Shown: piece by piece, positions 12,089 to 24,200 of the stretch | How the letters are laid out: every line of letters begins with the position of its first letter | How positions within the stretch are numbered: position 1 is the stretch's first letter | Assembly: GCA_019843655.1 (NCBI GenBank) | Contig: JACDQD010000007.1 | Coordinates: 8,429,600 to 8,493,599, forward strand | DNA: 64,000 bases | DNA from: Lethocerus indicus | Taxonomy: Eukaryota; Arthropoda; Insecta; Hemiptera; Belostomatidae | Reading direction: 5' to 3' | Translations under genes and position numbers: made by a program | The notes under the pieces: generated by a model | The model's database searches: none | Told to the model about the DNA's origin: nothing | What the model saw: only the letters and a program-made list of their open reading frames with translations

Positions 12089-14114
12089 TTATTTAGTAGC
12101 AGCGGCCTTGGCTGGTGGGGCTTTGTAAGTAGTTGCGGTGCCGGCATTAGAAGGTAAAAACAATTTATACTCAGCTGGGAGTTCGTCTTCGTTGCGTAGC
12201 CGATCTGAAAAATAAATTCTGCGAATTCTACAATTCGCGTGGACCTGTATTCTCGTCGTTTCGACATAGCCCGTACCGTAAGCGCGTCGCGTGAAATCCG
12301 AAAGGTTAAACTGGATCTGATTCCAGCCAGGGTTTAGCCCGATGGGCATCGTGCAGTTAAATGGCTTCACTTTAGTTGCCGAAGTGTAATTACTGATTCG
12401 GAACCTTCTTTTTATATGCTTGTCATCCAGAACCTGCACATGTTTATAACTTTGTTTTGGATAACCATTCAATGAAACCTACCATCCTACCTTATAATAA
12501 AAATTGTTCAGGATCCTTATATATATTATTAATTGTTCTTTGGCCCCCAAAAATGGTTATATAAACTTTTTTTACTGAATATTACATATTCTACTGCATT
12601 TTTTAATTTTTAGGAGGTAGACCCTAATTAATCAAAATCCTGGTACTCCAAATTATCATATTCATAGATAATGGACTGCTTTTTTGTCAAAGGCAAAATT
12701 CTGTCACAAATATTTGTAAGTAATAATGAAAATATTTAAATTAGATATTGCTTTTGCCAAATTAAATAGTTATAAGCATGTTGTATGCTTAAAATTAAAT
12801 TACGACTTCCAAGCATTTTTATTACCTTGCATTTCATCATTCTTATATTAAATATTAACTAATTTAAAAAAATATAGTTAAAAATAGAGCAGAACCAGTT
12901 AAAATAACTCCTAGTTAATCTGGGCTGAGTTTAGATATAATATGTATATAGGACAAGATTAAATAGATTAAAAATTCGTTTAGGGAAAAAATAAAAAAAT
13001 TATATCTGCCTACAAACAAACACATTTAACCCCTTCTCACAACCCTCATATTAAAGGCTTATCATATGAATATGATTAGTAAATTATAGTTAGTTTTTTC
13101 AGGGTAATTTAGGAATAATTTAAAGCTAATGCAATGTTATCTTACAATTATCAAGAAACCTTTTAATCTCTGACATTTAAAGAAACACAAACCTGAATTT
13201 CAAAGGTGAAATACTTCTTGAGGTTCTTGATAATTAGAACAATGAATGGCAAATTTATTCCAAGAGATTCAGTCAAATTGCTGGGGCAAGTTATATATGT
13301 TGAAATTACATTCAGTGCAAGCATTTCTATGACTAGAGATTTTACATCTTCATCTGTAATACGCTTCACATAACCATTCTTGACCTTTATTAAACATTCA
13401 CAAAGTAAGTGTTCATTAGAACCAATTATTTACATTAGTACATGCCAAGATCCTTTAAGCTTTTTATCTTTCTCTTCCAGATTTTACATTTCTACAATCA
13501 TGTACAAATTGTAGTGTTTATTAATCTTCCTGGGGTATTATAGTGATCAGACTCACAATTGGTAAGTAAAATTCTTTATTCATAACAAATAGTATATTTT
13601 CTGATACATTTTAATACAAACATAACGGTAAATTTCATTTTGTTGGTGCAGTAGCAAATAAAATACACTTCTACATTAAAACTAATGCATTATTAAAAAG
13701 ATGTCAGTAATTTGAAAAAGTAAGGCACATGTAATATCCATTCAGCTCCATTTAAGAATATCTTTACTACGAAATGTTTTTGATAAAACAAGTAATCACA
13801 AGAGTTGTATGTTTTACATACTTAATATCATACTGGGTAATATCATTATTGCTCATAAACAATAAACATGATGCATTTAAAATAACCCATATAAAAATAA
13901 CTATTCAAAAATAAGCATAAATAACAATAATGATACATTTTATAACATCAAATTGATATGTGTCAAAACAATAAAATTTCAATACTATTGCTTTGATATT
14001 ATGAAAAAGTGTAAAGTGAATATTACATACAGATTTGGACCAGTTGGCTAATGGTTTACTTCCACAACTGTACAAAAGTGTTAGTAATCCATTGTGAGAT
14101 GTGTTTCTGTACAT
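12089..14114 (-). CDS. CFAP20: CFAP20 / Bug22, cilia- and flagella-associated protein 20
   Basis: Small, highly conserved protein of cilia, basal bodies and sperm flagella; it is an inner-junction protein of axonemal doublet microtubules and affects tubulin modification. Exons (minus): 14031-14114, 13193-13384, 12089-12433, all in phase, giving 206 aa (human 193, fly 199). The sequence follows the family almost throughout: [109 protein letters not shown]. The C-terminal tail is alanine- and lysine-rich and longer than in human. The start codon lies only 122 nt from the stop codon of the upstream same-strand rhodanese gene. Confidence 0.97.
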
Positions 14115-14236
14115 TTTTAAAACATAAAAACAATTACTAAATTGAAAAGTGATGTATTTCTACAATAATGCAATCATGGTGTGATAACTGGTGCATTATA
14201 TGAAAAAAATTTATTCCATATGATTTATTGTTGCTA

Positions 14237-15776
14237 TTAATTCTTTTTCATGTGTTCTTCCCAGCCTAACCAACCACCAGCAAAGTTCAACAAGCTGAAA
14301 CAAATTTTAAATAAAACAAAAATTTAGTAAACAAATATTTAAACACGTTACTGCAATATAAAATGATCTGATTATTTTCTTAGTAATGTGCTTTTAACTG
14401 ATAAGGTAATAGAATAAACAAAATGAACCTTTACTGGCAAAAAATTATCTTTTCAATCACCACGTTATTTTACATATTTCTACTCAATTCACTGACCATA
14501 AAATCATTGAGGAGCTTAGCAATAACTTTAATTAGCATTTCAAGAAGTTTATACGAATAATAGCAAATATTCTGAATTTTATTTCTGCAAGTAGGATGAT
14601 CTAAAGTTTAAACATTAAAATATCAAAACTATTTTCTTTACGTGCATGATTTAGGTGCTTAAATCAGTATGAGCATTATTATTTTCTGTACAAATCAAAG
14701 AACATTTTCAAAATAAATATTTCATGAAATACTTAATCCTAATATGAATTTTATGTATGCATTACTTTGTATAACCAAGTTCCTTAGCTTTGTTAAGCCC
14801 TGCCAAACTTCTTCTTCCCGATCGGCAAGAAAATACAATCGTAGTATCTTTCTCGGGCTTCACATGGTGGTAAAGTTTCTCAAACTCCTCTGGGCTTTTG
14901 GATAATGCATCAGTCAATTCTCCCACTACAAAAAGTTTTAAGTTTATTAAAAAATGTATTACTGTTCAAAGCAGGTTGCAACAGCTCCTACAACAGCAGG
15001 CTGTATAACAAAAGTAACTTTTATGACTTATTTAAAAAAAAATAATATTCTAAGCTAAATTTCAATTTTTGTAAGAAGTTAAGTATAATGTTTATTGGTT
15101 TATATTTAATTTAGTAAACTGGATAGAAACGTAATTCCATAAATCAAAAATAATTTAATTTCAGCTCGAACTGTAATGAAATGATTTAATCTTGCAACAT
15201 AATCCCATGATTCAAGAACAAACATTCAAAATTCAATTGACCAGTGCTCAGAACACAGTGAAAATCTTGACCTATTTGCTGATTCAAAATTGATTTAACA
15301 GAGCCGATTATCATAACTGAAGGTGTGTCAAATTATTGTTATGTAATGATATAGGCAAAAAAACCATTTCATATGTGAAATTCTGGAGTAGGCTTACATA
15401 CAAGGTATATTAATTCCTCCAGGGAGTACCCCAGTTTCAGCTATCTCTTTCTTTTCTCTGACATCTATGATGAGAACACTTTTGTCCTGCTGCAAGTCCA
15501 TGAGCTCATTGATGTTAATGTCCTGACCTTCGCCGCTAGCCATGGCTGGAAAAAAGGTAGTCGTTAGAAATTTGGCAGCTATCAGGGGATGAAATGTCGG
15601 TCAGTGTGCAGGGGGAGCTTACTTCTCGACTGGAGTGCCTGTTGAGGGAAACGGGTCACTGGACGAACGGAAGGGATTTCTTTTCTGAAACTACACAGGG
15701 ATCGACTGGAGGCCAACGATCTTCCGAAACCGGAACGAAGCAGGCGTGCACCCAACGGCCTCAATAGTTTATTCAT
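14237..15776 (-). CDS. Single-domain rhodanese (sulfurtransferase) with mitochondrial presequence
   Basis: Transfers sulfane sulfur through a persulfide on the active-site cysteine; single-domain members often act as thiosulfate:glutathione sulfurtransferases. Exons (minus): 15623-15776, 15402-15545, 14766-14925, 14237-14294, in phase, 171 aa. Exon 1 gives an Arg/Ser/Leu-rich, nearly acid-free N-terminus (MNKLLRPLGARLLRSGFGRS...) typical of a mitochondrial presequence. Exon 2 begins two bases before an internal ATG (15543) that would give a 119-aa cytosolic form (MASGEGQDINI). The rhodanese fold shows VLIIDVREKKEIAETGVLPG, the active-site loop CRSGRRS with the catalytic Cys, and the C-terminal FAGGWLGWEEH. 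A poly(A) signal (AATAAA, 14206-14211 minus) sits just after the stop. The substrate cannot be told. Confidence 0.88.
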
Positions 15777-16548
15777 GCCGTTCGAGCGGTCGATAGGGCA
15801 GTGAAGCGCGCCAAGTGTTTAAATGTTGAAGGGGACTGTGACTTGAATAAAGCCAGAGGCGAACACCTACCTCGAGTATGATAAGTCACTGAGTTGACTG
15901 TTACAAGATCAACTGTGTTCACGGCACTGCCATCCAAATAACACGAAATTGCCCCAACCTTGAGATCGTTCTAGATGCCACCCAATAATTACCTAGTTAC
16001 ATAATAATTATCTGACTTTCCATGGGAAAAAAATTCCCCCGGCAGCGATCCAGAGACGAATCGAAATACAATAAAGGTATGTCTCGATTCCAGAGTACTT
16101 CGTGTTATAAACACGAATTTTGTGAGAAATAAATGTAGTGGTATAATTTAATTCTGATTTAAACTACAAAATACAAGTTTGGCAATTATATTAATTTTTC
16201 GGCTATGAAATTACGGTTCATTATTTTAAACCAATAATGATAACCAATAAAAAATGAGCAGAATTTGCAATATCATTCTCATGAGTTGGCAGAAATTTAA
16301 ATGGAAAACTATGGTTCTTGGGAGAAATGGTGTTCTTGGGTTTTAAATGCCGTATTTTTTTTATCTTGTCTCCTCTCGCTTTTATGTTTCGCTTAAAAAC
16401 GCCTACTTTCATCCAGCTGTAAATTGCACTAACACTTTTCTAACTAGCCAACTAGCATGAAGCAATCTGAAAACCGTGATGAAAGAAACCGAGAAGAAAA
16501 AGTTGTTATCGTACACCTGTCATGCTTGGTGAATTTGCTTGCAAAAAT
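15777..16548. other. Upstream flank of the rhodanese gene
   Basis: Holds the promoter of the mitochondrial first exon, with a CG-richer stretch at 15780-15870 (GGTCGATAGGGCAGTGAAGCGCGCC) and then AT-rich DNA. No coding exon is supported. Confidence 0.5.
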
Positions 16549-17066
16549 GGTACAGCGCACGCCATCTATCGGACAACCGTCAAACTTCCGTCGCCGATTT
16601 GGGGGTCGACAGCGCCATCTAGTAGCCGCGGCATGAACTAATTGGCCAATACACCAGTACGGTACAGCGCACGCCATCTATCGGACAACCGTCGAACTTC
16701 CGTCGCCGATTGGGGGTCGACAGCGCCATCTAGTAGCCGCGGCATGAACTAATTGGCCAATACACCAGGACGGTACAGCGCACGCCATCTATCGGACAAC
16801 CGTCGAACTTCCGTCGCCGATTGGGGGTCGACAGCGCTATCTAGTAGCCGCGGCATGAACTAATTGGCCGTACACCAGGTCGGTATCGGACAACCGTCGA
16901 ACCACCGTCGAAATGTATCAGGAGAACATGGCGCCACAGGAGGTAGACGATTTGATCCTGATACATCGGCCAATTAGTTCACCCTACCGCTACTAGATGG
17001 CGATGTTGACCCATAATTCGGTGACCGAGGTTCAACGTTTATCCGCTAGATGGCGTGCGCTGTACC
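16549..17066. mobile_element. Foldback/TIR element with triplicated 111-bp end and CTCF-like motifs
   Basis: Three direct copies of a unit starting GGTACAGCGCACGCCATCTA (16549, 16661, 16772; period 112/111) are followed by a truncated fourth at 16882. The right end, 16968-17066, is the inverted copy of the same unit (about 98 bp, clearly diverged). Between them ATGTATCAGGA (16914) and TCCTGATACAT form a perfect 11-bp inner inverted repeat. No coding capacity. No target duplication could be fixed: the flanks AAAAT / GTAAAT are only suggestive. The unit carries AGCGCCATCTAGTAG, close to the reverse complement of a CTCF core. Confidence 0.75.
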
Positions 17067-17327
17067 GTAAATTTTACTTTATCAGAAATAAAATATTTTT
17101 CTAGGGGATATTTGTTCGATGTTTCGTTCTAGAGATTGGTACGCATTATTATAAGAAAAACAAAGTTTTAAGGGAGAATGCATTTAAAGGTTATAACGTA
17201 TTTCTAAAACGATATTTATTTTATTTTACCCATAGTTTACAATAATAAATTAATAATTTCTAGTAGGAATAAAAAAGGCCTACATTATTGTACCTGTTAG
17301 TGATTCCTGAGGTATACCATACACCGT

Positions 17328-17349
17328 CAGTCTCCTTTTGAGGAGACTG
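17328..17349. other. Perfect short hairpin
   Basis: CAGTCTCC-TTTTGA-GGAGACTG, an 8-bp perfect stem with a 6-nt loop, about 200 bp downstream (minus strand) of the possible alternative rhodanese exon. Function unknown; it may be chance or a transposon relic. Confidence 0.4.
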
Positions 17350-17550
17350 GAACAGACCCGGAAACGGCGATTTTAATTAAGAAGGATATTTAAGTTTCAA
17401 AACTAGAATGTGCATTTGCTCGATTACTGTGAGGGATCGAATTTTTTTATTCATTCTGTGCTGCTGAGCCATGTAAGAAAACGTTAGGATGCACACATTC
17501 CGTTGGTATTCCACCGCTGTTAAAATAATACGGTACTGTTGAAGACTTAC

Positions 17551-17599
17551 CCAGGACGGCAGTCTGAAACAAGAGGAAGGACAGAATTCGGTTGAACAT
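17551..17599 (-). CDS. Possible alternative first exon with signal peptide (rhodanese gene)
   Basis: On the minus strand, ATG at 17599 in a good insect context (CTCAAAATG) opens MFNRILSFLLFQTAVLG, a short hydrophobic signal-peptide-like segment. It ends at a strong donor, CTGG|GTAAGT, in phase 1. The rhodanese exon at 15545 also needs phase 1, so splicing would give ...FQTAVLA-MASGEGQD..., a 136-aa rhodanese entering the secretory path instead of mitochondria. It could instead belong to an unseen gene or be chance; the 1-in-3 phase match is modest evidence. No other downstream exon that fits was seen. Confidence 0.4.
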
Positions 17600-18282
17600 T
17601 TTGAGCTGTGTGCTGCTCGAACGACACGCTGGCTGGAATTACAATTCACTGGACGGCCTTCAAAGAGGCTATTGATATGCGGGGAAGGTTTTTTTTACCT
17701 AAGAGATTTCATCACTACCGGACTAAAGGTGTAATCACCGGAATACCGATATCAGTCAATAACATTTAACAGCATATAGAAAGGAAATCTTTATCTCAAA
17801 ATTTTAATTCCATAGTAGGAATACTCAACAATTATCAGCTGCAATATGATGAAACATTTCCTTTGTTCTACTGATTTCCGTTTCTAAGTAATATCGGTTA
17901 TATTAGAAATCGATACTACTGAATTAAAAGAAAATTAATATTAAATTAATTATTTTATTAATAAACCATAAACCTGCATTGATTTTTGTTTTAATTAAAA
18001 TGTTGAACATTTAATGTTAACTGTTAGAACAGTTTAAAAACATCTGACAACCCATCAATTTACATGTACTATATTTAAAAAGCGTATTTTACAATTGCAC
18101 AATGAACTTCATACTTCACAATCATGATATCCTTAAATATAAAATTAATTCACAAAAAGTATAAATATTAGGTTTTAATTTAACAAAAATAAACAAATAT
18201 ACTTTAAAAAACTGTAACATTTTTCTTAAACACAAAGAAAATACAATTTTTCTAAAGGTTGTGAACAATACTAATTTCCACA
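17600..18282. other. AT-rich gap between rhodanese region and CEP290 3' end
   Basis: Contains the possible promoter of the 17.6-kb exon and the CEP290 3' UTR. Nothing else is recognised. Confidence 0.5.
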
Positions 18283-21200
18283 TTAGGGCTCCCTAATGTC
18301 ATACATATGGCTGAGTGTATCTTGAGGTAATAACTTGCGTAAAGTAGTCACCTGAAACATATTCCTAATATTAAGCTTGTGAAGAAATTTGATGTTTACT
18401 ATTAATTTCATAGTATATAGTAACTGTGAGTCAGTGATTTGCTATGGTCTTGAGGCAAAGAATAATAAATATACTAAATTGTAACTATAATATATATACC
18501 TCATCGACAAGTTCTTTTTCCCTAGCCATAGCTCTCTGCAGTAGTACTTTTACTCGACTGAGAAGTTCACATTTTTGAGTCAACTGTTCCCTTAACACTG
18601 CTACTTCACTTCTGTCTCCACCACCATCAACTATAAATTAGAAAATAAAAAATAAATTATTTGTAACTCTTATGAACTAGTAATAATGTTTTTTTTATTA
18701 AACCATGTATATGTAAATAAAGTGAGTATTATATTTCAACATAATAATCAACATAAGTTAACATTCAACCAGTTTTCAGTTTGTGATAATCAGTCAGAAA
18801 CATAATCTGTTACAAATTCTATATTTATACTTTAAAAACTCTTGCATCCTTTCCATAGAGAATTTAATATTGTAAAAATACCAATGTATGTTTGTCTATT
18901 GATGTTACTCAGTCTTGATTCGGCCTCTCGTAACTTTTCTTCCAGTAATAAAGTTTTGTCAACAGCATCTACATAATTCTCTTGTGTTTTTTGTAATTCC
19001 TTTTGTAAGTGCTCAACATAACCCTGTAATAATGCAGCGAATAAAATGCTAATTAACAAACAAAAAAATTGGTTAGATAATATACTCATAATATAGTACA
19101 TCATATGTACTATAATCATTCAAGCCCTAAAAAGTTTAGTTTTAGCTTACCTTGTGATGGATTTGTGCATTCTCTGCTCTTAATTTGGCAACAACTTTTT
19201 TAAGAGCAACAACAACCTTTTCAAGATCCCTTTTACTTCTACCTCTAGTTTTAGCCTATAATAAAAATATATATTTTTAATAAATCATAATAATTAAAGA
19301 GGAAGTAGTTTCTAGTGGGAAAGGTAGATCTTACATCTTCATTTAAGCTGCTGCCATCTGCAGACTCTATTGCCGACCTGAAAATATTTAGCAATTCATA
19401 TCTCTTCCCATTTTGTTTATCGTAGTGTTCCAATAAGAAATAAATGTTATAAACGACATATTATACCTTGGTGTAACAGCTAATTGGGGCCCAACTTTGG
19501 TAACATCTGTGAATTCGTTAATATCCTGATCAACCTGTGCCTCTCGGCTCTGTGCGACCAACATGTTTTTTGCAGCCAAATCTGAAAGTTTAATTAACAA
19601 CAATTTGACTGTCCAATTAATAAGTAAGCGTAAAGTGCATTCACAATGCTCACAATTCATGCACCAATATACAGATAAAATAAAAGTTTTCAAACCCTGT
19701 ACAATCATACCCTGGCTCATTTTTAATCTGCGCTGCAATGAAATCGCTCTCTCTCCATGCGTGATATTATTTGCTTTAGCCGGGATATTTGAGTTTCAAA
19801 AGTTTCAGTCTGAAGTAATTTTTCTTTAAGCTCAATTTTTAATTTCTCATTGGCAGTCTGCAAGCGTTTTCTTTCATCCCATTTAGTAAATTCTTCAGCA
19901 CACTGAAAAGAATCAAATATAAATATAACATAAATAAATAAAATAAAATAATAATTTCAACTATAATTGTAATACATATTTTTATAAACAATTACAATTT
20001 TCAATTATAAATTTATAATGATAAAAAATTGATTTAAAATGATATAAAAAAGATAATTTGTTCAGTATTCTGGGATTTTGTTGCCCTTAATTTTTACCTA
20101 CAATTTTCAGAATCACTAAAATAAGTATTAGTATATAAAATAATTAATTCAAACAATCATTTCAAGTATATGACATTACCACTTATATTTTAATTTTATT
20201 ATCAAATATATAACCAAGGGTAATTAATTAATGGTAGACTGGCAAAACCACCTTATCTCTCCTCATCTGTAGTGTGTTCTGTTCCCGGTTTCTGTACTCT
20301 TCCAGTTCATCTTCCAGTGCTCTTATTCTATCCAGTAACAAGCATTCCTTTTTTGCAGAGTTAGTGGTTCTTGTTCTTGAAGTTCTTAATAAAAAATTGT
20401 AAATATAAATACACACATGGAATTGTAATAAATTAATTAATTGCCACATTTATAATGGGAATTGTCGCAATAACTGTTTAAAAAATAAATTAAGTGATAT
20501 TCACCTATTACTTAATTGATTCTTTAATCTTGATATTTCATTCTCATATTCCCTCACTTTTGTTTTGTATTCTTCTTCTTTCTTCTTAAACTTAATATTT
20601 TCACTCCTCAATTTTTCTTTCAAGAGAGTATCGGACTCAAGCTGAATAAAATCAATTGAAATGAATATGAAATAAAACAAATCGGTATGTCATAAAAACT
20701 AAAATAAATGTAATACCCCAAAAAGATAACTAATACAGTTAAACATTTATATTGTAAAAATAAGCATTAATAAATCATACCTTTTGTTGCCTCAGAGCAT
20801 ATCTTAGTTCATCATTTTCTTGGATTTTTTCCTTGAGGTGTTCTTCAGCTTCATCTGATAATTTCTCTCCAGCTCTACAAAAAAAAAGTACATTAATGTG
20901 AATCTTTATTTCAATAAGGAGGTCTAATCAATTTTAAACAGGCACAAGATAATTTGACATAATTTAATGAATAAAAATAAAATAATCACAAAATAAAGCT
21001 ATTTTTAAAAAGTAGATGACCTGATTCAAATTAATGCCAACATTTCTTGAACCTAATTGGCATTATTTTTAATCGAATATACTCTGAGATTAACTTTTGC
21101 ATAATGCATTTCAGAAATCGATAATACATAACAGAAGACTGTTCTAAGTGAGAAAACTTACTTGGAAGCAATTTCTTTCCAGTTTTCAACTTCTCTCCGA

Positions 21201-24200
21201 CTTTCAGTCAACTTTGACTCAGCCTCTGATAAGCTGTGTGTCAACAGACGTATTTGATCTTCCAGAGAGTGAACTTTGGTTAACCATTTTTCCATTAAAA
21301 TTGTGATGGCCTTGGAGTCAGTAATTTTTTCTCTAGAACTGAAGCAATAATTCAGCAACCATAATTGATTGATTAATCATCATAACTTACAAATTTTAAT
21401 TTTTTTATATTTTAAATATAAGAATGAATGAACCTTGGTTGTATTATTTTCGGCGATTTTTCTTCAGCCTCTATATACTTCTCCATGAGTTTATCATACT
21501 CTTGTCTACTTTCTTGTAATAATTTCTGATATTTGTTGATCGCTTCTTCCTTTTGTGTAATTATTTCTTGTAGGCTTTGTAGAGTTGTCTGAAGTAAAAA
21601 TATCTTGGTTAAAAAAATTATCTCACAAATTTAAATATGAGTCTTTTTGTGTATATTTTGTCCAATATACTTATTTTTTATTTACACAATTTTATTGTAA
21701 TTATTAATCAACCCAAACACTCCTTAAATATTTGTTTACTCCATAAAATTTCACAGCTTAATATATTTTTTATTTTACTTCTGACCTTCAGGGCTTTGAC
21801 ATGAGTTTCAACATGAGATTCCTTTGTGCTGATTATGTCATCCAACTGCTGTTTCAAGTCTTTTATCTGGCTCATAGCAACAGTTAATGATGCTTCTTTT
21901 TCTGACAACAATTTTCTAACTTCAAATAATTCTGATTCGTACCTTGCCAACTTACTTTCTTGCACTTGAAATGCAGTAACAACCTAACAAGGAAAGAAGA
22001 ATGATTAAATAAAGCTTTTTTTAATGAAAAGGAAGTTTCAAAAATAATATTAATCTTCAATTAACAGTATTTAGTGGGTCATTGATCACTTCAAGGTGAA
22101 AATAATGCCAGAAATATTAGACATATACACACACACACACACATTTATTAAATAATTGTTAAAAACATAGATTGACAAAAAGACAAGTATTTGTATTTAA
22201 CTTTTCAATTTATGAATTAGAATTATTAATTACTATAGCCTCAGTTTTAAGATAGTAATAAACAAAAATACCAATTCATTGGTTGCTTGAGCTTTTGAAT
22301 TTGATGACATAGTAGTCAGTTGTTCATCAACCTTCTTCATCATTTCACCAACTTCAGCAAAAAGTTTGTCCTGAAACAACTCATTGTATAGTAATGACTT
22401 CATGTAGAGTTATTCTTTTTATGTTAATATCAGCTTATAAAATGTACCTTATTTTCACTAAGTTGACACAATGTTAATTCCGTAGTACTTCTTATCTTTT
22501 CCAATTCCTGTTTTAGCTGATCACATTGTTCCCTTAGTTCATCTTCATTTTGTTCAATTTTAGTGAATTTGGTCAGGAGACTATCCTTAACATTGTTGTC
22601 ATCTTTATCATCATTACTAAAAATATACCATTTAAATGTTACATTTTAAAGAATCCTCGTGATCAATAATATAACTTTAATCTACCAAAGTGTTCATCCA
22701 AATAATTGAACAATATGATAGACACCATCATACAACTTATATTAATTTAAATAAAGTTACCCAAATAAGGTATAAACATTCATGCATGATAAACTCAATC
22801 ATAGTATAAAACTGACAGTGTGGATTGACAAGAGGTGAAAATTATTTACTCGTTGCCATAGCATTAAATGAGCCCTCACAGATGAGCAAGTTGGCACTAT
22901 ACTATTGACAGCAGACAGCCAATAGAAAGAAAAATCAATTTTCTGAATTTCATTGATCATTTCATGTGTAACCTCACCCTGTGCAGTCTATTATGACTAC
23001 AAGACACAGGTTTGAAGTACATGTTGTGGAAGTTATTACAATTCTATTAGAAACAGATTTTGGTTTAAATAACTTACTTTAGAACTGATTCATCTGGCAT
23101 TTCATTAATTGCCTTATCTTCTTCCTGTACCAATTCTCCAATTGGAGTTGAAATCTCTGGAACTTGAGGTGTAGATCTTTTACTTTCTAATTCAGTTTGT
23201 GTTGATTTTTCTTCAATTTCAATTTTTTGTTGAATCATTACATCCTTTGTTGATAGTACTTCCGGTTTAATTGAACCTCTGTCACCTACAATTGCATCTT
23301 TTTCTTCTTCCTGTTCTTTTTCTTTTATATCACACACACTAGTCTTATCTCCATTTGTATTGTTTCCATTGCCATTACTTCCACCAGGAAGAATTTTAAC
23401 TGGTTCATCATTTCCACTAACACAATCCTCAATATTTCCTTCATTTACTTCAATTTCCTCATTTTCTTCAATTTCCTCATTTTCTTCAATTTCCTCATTT
23501 TCTTCAATTTTCTCATTTTCTTCAGTTTCATTTTTGTCTTGTGTAACTTCACAATTTTCCATTACCTCTTTATCTGAGGCCTGCGAAGTAATTAAATTTC
23601 ATGGTGAATGTACTGAATAATGTTGTAATTACTATTATCACAATAGAAGTAAATACCTTCTTAGGAGCACTTTGCCTTGGTCGTGGGACAGGAATTCTGG
23701 GTTCTGAGTTTTCTTTATCAGCTAATAGTGTTTCAAGTTCTTCAACACGTAGAAGTGCAACCTGCAGTTCTGCTTGGAAATAGCTTTCTCTTAATCTGAA
23801 TACAAAAAACGTTATTACATTATGGCATTTGATAGCATGCAATACATTTATAAAAATGTTATAAGTGGATATATTAGATGGCCAAAACACAGTTATGTGT
23901 TATGTAGTTGTGTGGAGTACATAACAATGAATATAATAACTTGATGTTATTAAATTTGAAAAAATGTTTCAAAATGCCACATGCTTTAATTTATAATGTA
24001 CATAACCTGGTTTCTCTCAGTTGATTCCTCAAAGCAGAGTTGTTCCCTTCGAGTTTATTAACATCAACCTGAAGTCTCATCGCAGGGTGATACCAACCAC
24101 TCAAATGTCTTGAATCTAATGCCGCCAACAAAGACTCTAAACATTCAGACTCTATCGCTACATTACTCGTACCTTCAATCAGAATACAATATTGATCTGT

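Noticed and set aside
16444..16677. 77-codon minus-strand open frame
   Set aside because: It is translation of the repeat unit at 16549 and its flank.
23360..23620. Ser/Phe-rich plus-strand open frame
   Set aside because: Antisense shadow of the acidic repeat in CEP290 exon 16.
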